Shown here: piece after piece, positions 1 to 11,229 of the stretch
Numbering within the stretch: the stretch's first letter is position 1
How the letters are laid out: every line of letters starts with the position of its first letter
From: Lycium barbarum
Taxonomy: Eukaryota; Streptophyta; Magnoliopsida; Solanales; Solanaceae
Assembly: GCF_019175385.1 (NCBI RefSeq)
Contig: NC_083344.1
Span: 24,740,231 to 24,804,230 of the forward strand
DNA length: 64,000 nucleotides
Reading direction: 5' to 3'
Made by a program: the position numbers and the translations under genes
Notes under the pieces: generated by a model
What the model was told of the DNA's origin: nothing
Databases searched by the model: none
What the model saw: the letters and a program-made list of their open reading frames with translations, nothing else

Positions 1-960
1 AAACTTTACTTTACTTGGGAAAGTGAGTAGGGTTTGGTAGGGATAAATAACAAGAACTCGGGGCGTTAACCCTTATTTAATAAATTTGCGTAGGAATAAG
101 ATGAATTTACTTGGCACATATTAATCGTTCTTCGTATCCCCTCTTTTATATTTGGGAAAATCATAAAGAGAAATAGTCCTTAATTATTGTAAAATACTAG
201 GGATCAATTGGAGGTTAAGTGCATTCTTATAACAATCCATTAGAAGCATATCAAGACTCATACCCATAGCATACACTTCATCTAAAGGGGGACACAACCT
301 TGGTTTATTTAATCCATTTATTACAATGAAAAGCAATTTAGTTAGTGAACAAACAATCCTTTGCAACCTTAACGGAATACGAAATTAGACTACAAGAAAT
401 TACTTAACTAATTTAGTAACCTTTTCACACCCTATTCCCTATGGGATTCGACCCCAACCTAGTTGGGTTACTATATTTGACATCATCCGCTTTACGCCAG
501 TACAGGTTCATAGTAGACACGTGTAGAATGTAGTCCATCCCAGTCGAGACAGGGGCATTACAACCAGCTAGTGTGGTATGCTTCATGTCATTCGGAGTTG
601 CCTGGTCCCGAGTTTTGCGTATATACAGATGATGGGTAGGTCGGGGCCTTGTCCCGACCATAGTACAGTCACTACTCTTTAGAGGCTTGTAGACGTTTCC
701 TGTGCGTCCAGTATTGTCAGTATGGTGGCCTTATCGGCCCTTGTATATATTCCCTTTTGGCTTTTGTTGTTTGTAGACTTGCGTGGTGGCCTTGTCGACC
801 CGCGTAGCGGTACTTATGTTCTATATGACGAGATGATCCCGCTTTGGTTGAGTTGATCGTTGTTCACAGATGTGTTAGCATATGGCCTTGTCGGCCTAAG
901 TTTATGATACCACGCTTATAGATAACGATAACACAGACTCCCTGTAATATTATTATTTAA
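1..960. repeat. Unassigned retroelement-derived debris
   Basis: No coding region is convincing here. The sequence changes from AT-rich to moderately GC-rich at about 420 and back at about 900. It contains a near-perfect hairpin at 639-659 (GGTCGGG...CCCGACC) and three loosely related GGCCTTRTCGGCC-type segments at about 724-740, 785-801 and 882-897. Such GC-rich islands resemble internal or LTR pieces of plant Ty3/gypsy elements, but no LTR pair, primer site or protein domain was found, so this is an inference only. The following 961-1368 is AT-rich and I see nothing in it. Confidence 0.35.
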
Positions 961-1368
961 TTAATAAAATTTATATTTTTGGACGAACAAAGCAAAGAAG
1001 AGCCAAGAAGTCCTAATCTAGGAAAACACTTTTCTCAGTTACCACCCATTTTCCCCTCATAATCTTCATTTTAATCTCATGTAACTTCATAAAGTGTGGA
1101 CCTCGAGAAAGGAATGGTAGTTGCAATTGCAAGAGCAAATATAAATTTAATGAAATACAATGACACGACATGATTACATGCTGCAGATGTAGAAATCATT
1201 TTTGGTTATGATATTTGAATTTTAGGTCAGTTAAATGTTTAGTGCTTTTTCTTGATCAATTTACAATTGATGCTATAATGAAAAATAACATATTGGAAAA
1301 AGTTCTATTTTAAGGAATACACTATTAATTCCTTTTTATTTTTGAATTAGTTGAGGAAGATACTATAA

Positions 1369-3710
1369 CTAGTGAAATGGTCCGCGCTTCGCGCGGTTGT
1401 GAAGTATAATTTTTCGTTACAATTATAAACATCGAATATAAAAAAAAAATATCGCAGATAAGTAAATAAAGTTATATATATTATGTTTACATTTATTTTA
1501 ATGTTTCTACCAAGAAAATGGAAAAATACAACATAAAACATAAAAAATAAACTAACGTGCTAATAAATATAAAAACTATAGATTTATTGAGAATAACTCT
1601 CTTTCTCTCTCTCTTCGGATACTCATCGACCTGATACCAAAACCAAAAAATAAATGACCCAATAATTTGCCATTAGAAAAACTAAAAGAGAAAGAAAGGA
1701 TAACGTAATATAAAAATAATTTTACTCCAGTAATAAATAAAATCATTATTTTAAAACATACCAAAATTTCTTGAAACCTCGCAATCCATTTGGAGTTTAA
1801 TTACATGCTTTATGAACTTTTGCAAATTTGTGCTCTTTATCTATAGCGGTACTCTTTTCTATTTTTAAGAGATTTAGGATCTAACCATATATATTGTCTA
1901 AAATTGCATATATAATTCTTCTTTAAGATATAATTTAGATATTTAACAAATATACCATTAGTTATAAACTGTTGTTTACGCATTTATTTCTTCTCTTTTT
2001 CATATTTATATCCTTGAAATAGTTATCTTTGCTTGAGTAATTAAATCAATTTCTCCTTCACCTTTTACTAATCTTATGCAACATCTTAAAAATTAGTTTC
2101 TATTTCAACTAATTCCTCCTAGCATTGCTCATTTTTTAGTTTTCACTGTCATGTTTTAAATCAAGATTTTTTTATTAATATCCCTTGCCATGTTTTAACC
2201 GAGAAAGAAAAATTCAATGCCAAAACTAAAAATTCAATCCTCGATAAATGATGAAGACAGTAAATGATGAATCAAAGTCCAAAAGGAACAACACTCAAAG
2301 AGTTCAAACTCAACATACCATAATAATGATCGCGGAAATTTGAAAAAAACTTGAGAACTTCTAACAACAAAACAAAAAAAAATGAAAAACTCGAAGATTA
2401 TAATTTTACATATCAATAAACAACTTTTCTATTAATTAAATTGTATGTTTGAAAATTACAAATTAATCTACAATCTCATGTTCTATCATTATGGTTATTA
2501 AAAGTTGATTCATATGACTAAGGAAGGATATATATACTTCCTTAAGTAGCATGTTCGAATATGTTGGCTCTTCCTTAAGTAGCATGTTTGTATACGTTGG
2601 CTTCCTTTCCTACTTCTAAACTTCGAAAATATCCTGGCCTGAAAACACAATAAGTGAACCTTATCATCAAAGAAGGAAAACTGAAAAATTAAGTTAATTA
2701 AGCAAATAAAAATTTAAAGAATACTTAATTATAAGTTAAAGGGGAAAGATGGACCCGGATATCAACATAACATCATCAAATTCTTTAAATAATACAAAGA
2801 GAAGCAAAGAGAAAAAGTTAAATCATTTTTTTTTAAAGAATCTCTCATTCATATCATCAAGAACCCAAGCAAATAATATCAAATATATGGTTGCAACATA
2901 CCTTAATGGGGCCGGTTTCCTCGCCGGATAATCAAGTAAGTCCAAAGCTCATAATTGATTCTAGAAGCTATAAATAAATACGCAAAAGCAATAAAATTCT
3001 CATCAGAATATTTTAGAAAATGTAAGTACTAATTTACAATACCACAGATAGATGGGGAAAGAGAAAAACAGAAACAAAGTTATAATAATATTAGGCATAC
3101 CGAATCATTGTACCACGTAAAGCCGAACTATGCAAGGATGTCTAACCATTCATTATATATATATCTCTTGTAATCTGCATGCAAAATCAGATCAAAAGAG
3201 TTAAAAATTTGACCAGCCAAAGAGGCAACAAATGAAGGAATAAGGAAAAAAACTCCAACCCTAATTTCTCAAGCCACGTGATCATCTGTAACAAACATCT
3301 ACACAACAACAAAATGATACAGCAAAATTTTTACTTCTTAAGCACCTCAAAAGTTTATCAAAAATTTATAGCAAACTTGTGACCCATTCATTTCCTCAGA
3401 AACGATATAGAGGCCACCCAACGATCTCAATAGAAATTTCTGTTGGTGTGATTTAAGGTGTCATAAACTTGCACATTAAATAATTGGAGGTTATGAATAT
3501 GAAAGGATTGAGTGTTATGAATGTTACTAATACTAATTAAGAGGATAATTGATGTAATTGAAGAAGTATGAGTTATGGAGATTGATTTTGCAAAATAAAA
3601 TAATTGAAAGAAGAGAAAAAGTCAAAAAAAAAAAAGAAAAAAGATAAATACTAATGGAGGTCATAGAGTCACATCACCTTGTCTATGCCTAGCTTTATAT
3701 TATATATAGA
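1369..3710 (-). mobile_element. Non-autonomous Helitron with both ends
   Basis: Read on the minus strand the element starts TCTATATATAATATAAAGC (plus 3710 downward), a typical plant Helitron 5' end. It finishes with a GC hairpin, CCGCGC-GAA-GCGCGG (plus 1396-1382), nine bases, then CTAG (plus 1372-1369). It sits between A at 1368 and T at 3711, the usual Helitron A|T target, and has no target-site duplication or terminal inverted repeat. The 2,342-bp interior is AT-rich and has no RepHel-type ORF, so it would depend on an autonomous partner. The two termini are clear; internal gene capture was looked for by eye and not seen. Confidence 0.8.
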
Positions 3711-4930
3711 TTCAACATTATTTGTAGGTCAACTGGATGAAATTTGGCATCAAATATAACTACAACATATTGTATTCCATTTGTTTAAATTTCGATTTTT
3801 ATTTTGAGCCATACAACTTTGATTAACCCTATTTCGCCATTGGTAGTTATATACCTTCTCAGAACGTTGTTTGCTAAGATGACAACTTAAAAAAATTATT
3901 GAGAGCAGACTGTGTGGACATCTTTGAGCTTTCAAGTTTATGTCATCAGAAAAATTAAACAATAACAGATTTGAGATGACACCATAGAAAACTCAAAGTT
4001 GGTGATTCACATAATGTAAAATTGTAATTAAATATTAAATTATTACTTTGTTTGTAGTGCAGTTATTATCTCATTTAACCATACGCTTAAGCTATCCAAC
4101 ATCTTTAGATATGATCTGTTGTGTTTTATGTGTGCTTAATGTAACTACTCCCAAACATGCCCCTATAAGTTCTATCTTAGCAAATTAATTTCTGTTTACC
4201 AGATAACAAAGCAATAAGATTATAAATTGTTCTCTTAGATAAAAAGATGGAGATAGATTAACTTGAGATTGAAGATAAGTGTTGCTTAGGCACTAATTTT
4301 GTGATTGAGGTGATCCTTTAAATAACATATAGTAAAATCTGTTAAGACCAGCATATGACAGATTACAGTATTTGGTATCAAGTTAGGTAACAACTTCACA
4401 AACAAAGGAGAAAAAGTACTTAGATCTTGCATCAGTAAAAACAAATAGCTGCAATAGTAGATGTATCTGGAATCGTAATGTCCTGTGTCTTATCTTTTTT
4501 CATGAAACACTATTTATCTACTACTCTACGAATCATGAAATATTGCATTTGATACTACTACAATCTCTTTATGGATAAAAGAGTTTTATTTTATACATTA
4601 TTTAAGCTGAATATTTCTTTTTCCGTATTTAAATCTCTACAATAAGAATTCATTCACTTCTCAGTGCCCCAAAATAGACGCTTGTCAAGTTCATTAGAAG
4701 TGCCTAAACTTGCTCATATGTTTGACTTATGTGTATTCTGTGGCAATATGCAATGTTTGTATCCAACATTTAGAAACATGGAAGCAAGTCAATTACATTT
4801 TACAACCTTGAAATCTCTTCCAAATGAAAAGAACTTTGGGCATTAATTTGATTCATCTAGAGAAGATGTATATTTGTTCCACGTATTATATCTAAATTAA
4901 CCAACTTGATTTTAATCTAAGTCAATTTTG
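3711..4930. other. AT-rich stretch, nothing recognised
   Basis: About 1.2 kb of AT-rich DNA with no ORF over 70 codons, no tandem repeat and no terminus of a known element that I can see. It lies directly beyond the 5' end of the Helitron and is presumably old host or decayed repeat sequence. Confidence 0.5.
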
Positions 4931-6300
4931 GTGCTGACATCTTGTTGGAAATATTAACAATATTAATCAGTAAAACAAATAAAGGGCTAGAATCAACTTT
5001 TCGCATGAACTCTGCATCGTGGCAAGCCATTGCCTTGAAAGTGATTTTGGCCCGACTTCGGTGCAAATCGTTAAGGTCGGTCGCTCCCCAATGTTTCACA
5101 GCACTCCCAAACACCTACACTAGTGATTGGAAGTTTGGAGTTACACAAAATCAATTTCCCAGAAACAACTCAAGTGGAAAGATGAGGAGAAGGAATTTTT
5201 CTGTGTGTCAACATTTTGCCAAGAAGATGGGTTTATGTAGGCTAAAAATTTGAAGGGTCAAAGAAGGACTTAATGAGCCATTTACCCAACCATTAAAGAG
5301 GACTTAATGACCATTAACCTGGTCATTTAAACCAGCCAATAAATCAGCCATTACGGAGAATTGAAGAGGAGAGAGGATAATTTATTTATTTTTTGCATTA
5401 CACAAAGTTATTTCCAACAATTCCCCACTAATGCAAAGATAAAGAGTAAGAACAATTCTGGGCAAAAAAAGTGTCAATATCTTTCGATTTGAGTTGACAC
5501 GTAGTGAAATGAGGGAACAACTAATATCCACAAAATGAAGTGCTCTTGAACTGAATGGACATAAGTTGGGACCCCGACAACACATACTATATCCTTAATT
5601 ATATGCAAACTCCACGAGACTAACACAATGCTTTTATGGCCATGCACCAAACCTCGAGTCTCATGAATGCTCTAGTAAAACAGCCCAAGTTTTTCATGAA
5701 AGGCGCCAAACCTTTACACTCACGTAGGTGATTCCATCAAGTCTATCTCAAATAGACCACCTTAAGGCTATGAAATCATTAAGAGCAGAATAAGCTCAGC
5801 CTTCTCATATCAAGCAGTGAATCCATTCAGTGCTTCTCAATAGCACCACCACAACGGGTTATGGAAACATTAAGAGTAAAACTCTTGTAAATCCATCAAG
5901 TGCGTCTCAAACGCACCCCCACAACGGGCTATGGATTAAGAGTAAAATTCAACGTTACAAAACACTACCACACGCAAAAGGGATAGGAAATTTAGTGTAA
6001 CTTGACGTCCTATATGGCTTTGTTTGATCACAAACAGATATCCACTATATTACCTCACCCATGGGCTTTAACCCTATCCCCCTCGATGTTTTAAGGATTA
6101 TTTCCTTTGCCAAATTTTTGTTAAAGGATCCTGCTAATTTTTTACAAATCCCAAGGAAATAACACCAACTTCAACAATTCCTAGAAAACATCATGTCTAA
6201 CGCAAATAAATCTCCTTTTTCCGTTGCACAGACTACTCTTAGCAATTACCATTGCCTCTTGTAGTCACAGTGTTAAGAAACTGGCATAGCTTGTTCCCCA
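4931..6300. repeat. Unidentified repeat-like sequence
   Basis: Higher-complexity, moderately GC-rich sequence between AT-rich flanks. It includes a 103-codon open stretch on the plus strand (4942-5253) that shows no domain I recognise and is read in the opposite direction by an equally plausible minus ORF. Three imperfect tandem units occur inside (see the separate entry). The style resembles transposon or LTR sequence, but no ends were identified, so the class is left open. Confidence 0.3.
5729..5950. repeat. Three imperfect ~60-90 bp tandem units
   Basis: Related units begin near 5731, 5821 and 5890. Each opens with TCCATCAAGTG or a variant, continues with CTCAA...CACC...ACAACGGGCTATGG, and ends in ATTAAGAGTAAAA. 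The first unit is the most diverged. No coding potential is shared between them. Confidence 0.6.
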
Positions 6301-6989
6301 CAATGACACATCTGACAATATTGTAGCTAAAAATCATCATATACAAATAATAACATGTGGGTTATTTCAAGACTAAAATATGCGCTTGTAACACTCTTTT
6401 AAAGCATTCTCAAATATGCAAATCACATTTTTTCATGATGAATATTTTTCTCATTTCATTAATCTCCCACTATGAATACAATACAAGTCTGAAATTCACT
6501 AATACACAATTTGGATATAGAAAAGACAAGAATAATAAAGGTATAGAGGGAGAAGGGTGTTGCGGATCAACCAAACCGCTCATGACGATCTCCTGTAAGA
6601 ACGGCCTCAGACACAAGCAGCTTTGCGATTTCCACTCGTACTCGGAACCAAATCTATACCACAAAGAGTGCAGCAAGTGTAGTCTGAGTACGAGAAAACG
6701 TGTACTCAGTATATCTCATAGATCAACAACGAAAGAAGGAGTGACGAGATTTACTTAAGAAAACTTCTTTAACCTTACCAATACTCTTCCACCGAACAAT
6801 CAATATTCAAGAATAAAAGGTGAACCAGGAATCAAGTAAGGCCAGATAATCAAATAAGCACATAGCCAGATAGAGAATGAATGATGCGATGTAATGAAAT
6901 GTTTCTCAATGCCCAATCTTCTCTAAACCTGTATATACACGAAGATCCACGGTAATCTTCGGGAGTCGTGACCCATAGGGGACTCGCGA
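6300..6989. other. Repeat-like sequence without clear gene
   Basis: Contains a 133-codon plus-strand open stretch (6357-6758) and overlapping minus ORFs, none with a recognisable domain. The text around 6690-6720 (a GTACTCAGTAT segment) resembles, in degraded form, a segment inside the 3-kb solo LTR near 15465 (GTACTGAGTATGTAAAG). It may therefore be an old LTR remnant. This is inference from a short match. Confidence 0.25.
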
Positions 6990-7092
6990 GATCCATATAC
7001 CCGTTGCAGCGTGAAACACGATCCATATACCTATTGCGGCGTACAACTTGATCCATATACCTGTTGCGGCGTACAACCGATCCAAATACCTC
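6990..7092. repeat. 30-bp minisatellite, ~3.5 copies
   Basis: Units start at 6990, 7020, 7050 and 7079 with GATCCATATACC and contain a TTGCRGCGT core. Period is 30, 30 and 29 bp; the last unit is partial. It is a direct repeat with no spacer structure. Similar short GCGGCGT-containing repeats are common in LTRs of solanaceous retroelements (recalled, not searched). Confidence 0.8.
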
Positions 7093-8312
7093 AATACCCT
7101 CAAATTAATGGGCAAGAATAGCTATATATGTATGAATGTTTATGCAAAGCTACCATAGCCACGAACTATATTGAATTACTCAACTAGTCCAATTACACAA
7201 GTATGCAGGTTCAATGAAATGATATGAGCACACAATAAGCAACCAAATCAACTAATTATCAACTAATGACCACATGCTTTGACATTCTCATATTACAATC
7301 CATCACTACATATACACATACTTTTCCATTCATAACACCAATACTCGTATCAATGCCCGTCATAATTATTAAGCCATTAGCCACTCAATAAAGGACAAGG
7401 TAGAATTTTTATGGGTTATTGAGGAATTGTTTTGTCATGACCTAAATCTGAATCTAGGCTAAGAAAAGTAATCAACAAGACACTAGTCATTAGGCGAACC
7501 CTCTAAGCTACAACATGCTAATAATGTAGAATAGGGGAAGAATGAATATTATTAAAGTTGTCTCAAATAAATAAATAAAAGTGCAAAAAGCATAATAAAA
7601 AATAGTGAAAGTCATTCCATACAACCCAACAGAGACTAAGTCATGAAGCATTAGAATTTGAATACAGTTGATACAAGTCGTAACTCGATAAACTAGACAA
7701 ACTAAAAATAAAGGATAGGAGATGAAGTTGCCTCAACAAACTAGTGGTAGCTCACCTCAACTAGATAGAGGTGACAACTCACTAGAATCACTGGTCAGCA
7801 GTTGGATCTCCGCCTAGGCCTGCACATACGTATACGTAGTAACTGTGAGTCTAAAAGACCCGGCAAGATCATCGACTCGCTCTCGCAACCTGCCCTGGGG
7901 CAAGTATTTAGAAATTGATGGTAGTGCATACAAATACCTCCTCAAAGTCATACAAGTATAGATATGAAATACAAGTAAAATAACTAGATTATAATCATGA
8001 ATACAAATATAAAAGTAGACATGTGTGCAAACTGGTAAATTTTCTATGGTTCCATGAGTCATTGCTCAAGCTCAAACCCATCTGGTGGGGCGAGGGTACG
8101 CTTACCCAAGCTTAACCCAGCTGTGGTGCCATGAGTACGTACGCTCACTTAAGCTCAACCAAGTGACAACACATATTGGATAATGTGTGCCGTTAACAGA
8201 GTGATAAAGTGTGCTAAACAACTAAACATAATAGGTAAACAACATTAGTGCAAGCAGTTATTCATTACCTTTTTTAATTACTGCAAGCATTATTCTTTAG
8301 TGAAGGAATTTT
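7093..8312. other. No gene seen
   Basis: About 1.2 kb with only short open stretches, the longest 82 codons on minus at 7814-8062 with no recognisable domain. Positions 8080-8160 contain two related GAGTACG/GAGGGTACG-CTTA...AAGCTTAACC segments, a weak local duplication. Nothing else is supported. Confidence 0.4.
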
Positions 8313-8324
8313 ACTACATTACAT

Positions 8325-9364
8325 ACTTTTTCTATAATCATGATGTTCGGGTCAGTATGCGCGCACGTCGACTAATTTCACCAGATACCTGTTACCTCCC
8401 ATCAATACAAATATAGTCAAACCTCTCTATAATTGTCATTCGTTATAATAACATTTCACTATAACGGCCTGATTTTCTCTGGAACGGATTTTTCGTGTTA
8501 TATTTTACTTCTCTATAACAGCATTCTACCTATAACAGCAGTGACATTCATTATAGCAGTACACTTTTTGTAAAATTACTTCTTTATAATAGTCATACTC
8601 AAATATTATGTAATAATAATATTATAAGAAATATATTATATATAAATATTAAAATATTTATGGCAATCATCATTAATGTCATGCACATTGTAAATTTCAA
8701 AAGACAGCGGATGCAGGAGGTGACAACTGTCGATGAAGATCCTCAACCTACTGCTATTAGGGATGAGAAAGAAGAGTCAACTGTTAAGCTCTTAGACAGC
8801 TTTCAAGGGAAAACTATTGAATTCCTTTTTGCTGAAAGTATGCACAAAATTTCATAAATTTAATCGTTATATTATCACTGAGAGACTGAAATTTACGAGA
8901 CAACCTACAATTGTACGTAGAATTCTTACGTTAAACTTGAAATGTATCTCAATTAATTTTAATGCATATGTTCTTTAGATCGGTACAACTAGTTATGAGT
9001 TTTTATTAGTCTTTTTAATTTTTAATTAATGAGAAAACAAAATCAATTGAGATATAAAATGAACAAGTATATTGTGTTCGTTTATAACATTAAAAAGTAC
9101 AAAAAATTAATTGTTTGCGTACTTTTGTGTATAACGGCTAAATAAGATCTAAACATCAAATGTCAGTATACATACATAACATCACCTCACTATAGCAACC
9201 ATGAAATTTTCGGACAAACCGCTGCCATTATAGAGAGGTTTGACTGTATTGGGTAACTGTATCCACCAAAACCTAGATAGATGATGAGAAATCTCCAAAT
9301 GATATTTACTTCCGCTGGGAATTGAACGTGAAACCCCATGATTCATTCTCAACCCACTTTATTC
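8325..9364 (-). mobile_element. tRNA-derived SINE interrupted by a TIR element
   Basis: Two halves of one SINE (8325-8413 and 9249-9364) flank the 8414-9246 insertion. Joined, they would be about 205 bp, matching the full-length plus-strand relative at 50502-50703. Both share the promoter-like part ending in the TTCTCAACCCACTT segment (reverse orientation) and the TGCGCGCACSTCGACTAATT segment. The 12-bp direct repeat ACTACATTACAT at 8313-8324 and 9365-9376 is the SINE target-site duplication. The SINE is therefore older than the insertion inside it. Confidence 0.8.
8414..9246. mobile_element. Emigrant/pogo-like TIR element, 833 bp
   Basis: The ends are inverted: left AGTCAAACCTCTCTATAA, right TTATAGAGAGGTTTGACTG. 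A TA dinucleotide sits at each side (8412-8413 and 9247-9248). The first base of the left terminus differs from the expected C. Removing the element restores a continuous SINE, which confirms the TA duplication and both boundaries. TIRs of this sequence with TA targets fit Tc1/mariner-type elements of the pogo/Emigrant group in plants. A 65-codon open stretch at 8660-8857 has no domain I recognise, and no intact transposase is present. Confidence 0.75.
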
Positions 9365-9376
9365 ACTACATTACAT

Positions 9377-9938
9377 CCTAATAGAAAATCCAATACATTT
9401 TTTTTTTTTTGTAAGCAAATTTTGTATTGATACCAAAAGTGAATATTTACAATGCCAAATAGGTTCTGACCACCCATTTCTCAGAATCCATTAGACTTCG
9501 TGACAGGAATAGAAACTAGACTGCCCTATCACTAGTTAACTATTACAAGCAATTCATATCAAAACTATAGAGTAGCATTAAGAAAGAAATAAACTACAGC
9601 ACTGTTTGATCCAAACTTAAGGAAAGTGCTTCCAGATGTCCAATGTTGCCTTCCACTTCTTCTAAATTCCAATACATTAATTCTAGTAAAATTCCATACA
9701 GTGCACAACACAAATGCCAATATAATTTTTTGCAAAATTACATACAAGATGTAATAACCAGACAGTGAAGCACATATCGTACGATGTCAGATGTAGCAAG
9801 AAGTAACAATCAGACAGTATAGCACAGATCATACAATGTCAGATTTAACAACAGCAAAGGATGACATTGATTAGAAATATCAAACATTAATTCTTCATTA
9901 CAATATCCTTCAAAAAACACATCCCCATGAGCTACTAT
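9377..9938. other. Short intergenic gap, nothing recognised
   Basis: Contains a T13 tract at about 9399-9411 followed by ordinary AT-rich sequence. The tract could be the poly(A) of a minus-strand retroposon, but no body or target duplication was identified. A 28-bp-scale near repeat, CAGACAGT...AGCACA...GTCAGAT, appears at about 9759-9790 and 9812-9843. Confidence 0.4.
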
Positions 9939-10655
9939 TGTTTATCACGAATTTGGATAATCAATTAAATTTATGAGTGAGGTATAGGATATGTGGTAAG
10001 CTTTGATCTATTCTTTGATTGAGAAAGAATGGAATAGGATCAACTATAAATAATCTAAATAATAACTGATGGTATGCGCCAAACGTATATGCTAATATGT
10101 TGAATATTGCTTGATTGCACTAGATCAGAAGATGAACACAATAAACTCGGACCGAAATCAGATATTTGAGAGAGAGAGAGAGTTTCTATATTTTTTGCTA
10201 TTACAAGAGTTCTTGAAATGAGGAAGTCAACCCTCTAAAAGGGGGGCAATGACCCCTATTTATAGTATTGCCCCATGGGTTTCATACAACAAGTGTCTCT
10301 AGAAAATAAAGAAAAAACTCTGAAGTGGGTTAGGTTGGATTAGGTTGATCGTACGGTCTGACACCCGTACGATTGGCAGTTAAACATGACAGGACGTTAT
10401 CGACGCGTGGCAATGGCGTAACGGATCTCCCGGACCAACGGCCACGATCAAACGGACCAACGGCCACGATCAAACGGACTAACGGCCACGATCAACTCGG
10501 CTATGAAGAAACTGGACCACATGAAGATCTTCCCTCTCTTTGATCCAAACACTTCTCCGGTCCAGAAAGAAAGTCTTCGTCCATGTGCTCGTTTCTTTCT
10601 TCCCTTGGTCACCGGTCTCACCGGTCCAGCAGATACCCGATTTTTACCGTATACA
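9939..10655 (-). repeat. 3' LTR of the Tat element (717 bp)
   Basis: Aligns along its whole length with 24049-24740. The 25-bp length difference is explained by one extra 22-bp unit (about 10430-10495), two bases of a GA run (about 10170-10182) and one G in a homopolymer (about 10241). The preceding bases 9934-9938 are the target copy ACTAT. Confidence 0.93.
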
Positions 10656-10680
10656 GATAGTCCCCACACTTTCCGGACCG
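10656..10680 (-). other. Polypurine tract of the Tat element
   Basis: On minus, GGAAAGTGTGGGGACTATC directly precedes the 3' LTR start TGTATAC. A purine-rich run just upstream of the 3' LTR is where plus-strand DNA synthesis is primed. The run is interrupted by pyrimidines, so this copy may be slightly degraded. Confidence 0.6.
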
Positions 10681-10925
10681 AAGTTTTATCGGAGTAACGG
10701 GAAGTGGATGAAGCAAGAAATCGGCGACTCCGTTTGTCCATTGTTATCTTCTCATTTTGGCGGGAACAATTGCGTCACGTCCCCCTTTTATCGACCACGT
10801 GTCTTATTCCAGATGGTCAACTCTGAGAACCGTCGTAGCACACGTCATTTCAGGTCATTCCTCATTAATTATGGGACACGTGGCTCTCCCTGGTTGGCGG
10901 GGATCGGTAACCGCCTCGATCCCAT

Positions 10926-10940
10926 GCCTATATAAGGCTC
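10926..10940 (+). promoter_or_regulatory. TATA-type promoter of the antisense gene
   Basis: GCCTATATAAGGC lies about 300 bases upstream of the first good ATG (11230) of the plus-strand gene, in GC-richer sequence between the 3' LTR and that gene. It is followed by a pyrimidine-rich leader with repeated CTTCACCTCTCCATTT-like text. The position and form fit a plant core promoter for antisense transcription. Activity is not shown. Confidence 0.55.
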
Positions 10941-11229
10941 TTCACCTCTCCATTTGAACATTTTCGACTCTTCAACTCACTTCCTCGCTTCTTTCAGTTC
11001 TTCACTTCTCCATTTCTCTTCTTATCTTTCAACTCACATTACTTGTTGATTCGCCGCTTATACTATGCAAAAAAGGAACGATTTTACCAACTTCTCCACT
11101 AGCCGTTCTTTTGCATTGCTGTTTCTTCCTCTCGTTTTTCACCCCCTTTTTTGGAATTCTCGGACGGTTTCCTTTACCCTTTTAACTTTCTTTTCGCATT
11201 CTCCCAATCTCTCTATCCCATATTTTCAA

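Noticed and set aside
4942..5253. 103-codon plus-strand ORF as a small host gene
   Set aside because: No recognisable domain, no good start context, overlapped by an equally long opposite ORF, and located in repeat-like DNA.
6990..7092. Evenly spaced 30-bp repeats that could suggest a CRISPR array
   Set aside because: The units are contiguous with no unique spacers, the sequence is plant nuclear, and no cas-like gene exists; it is a minisatellite.
10448..10935. ORFs of 97 and 131 codons over the left LTR
   Set aside because: They lie in LTR and leader sequence, recur in the other LTR (24437-24758), and show no domain.
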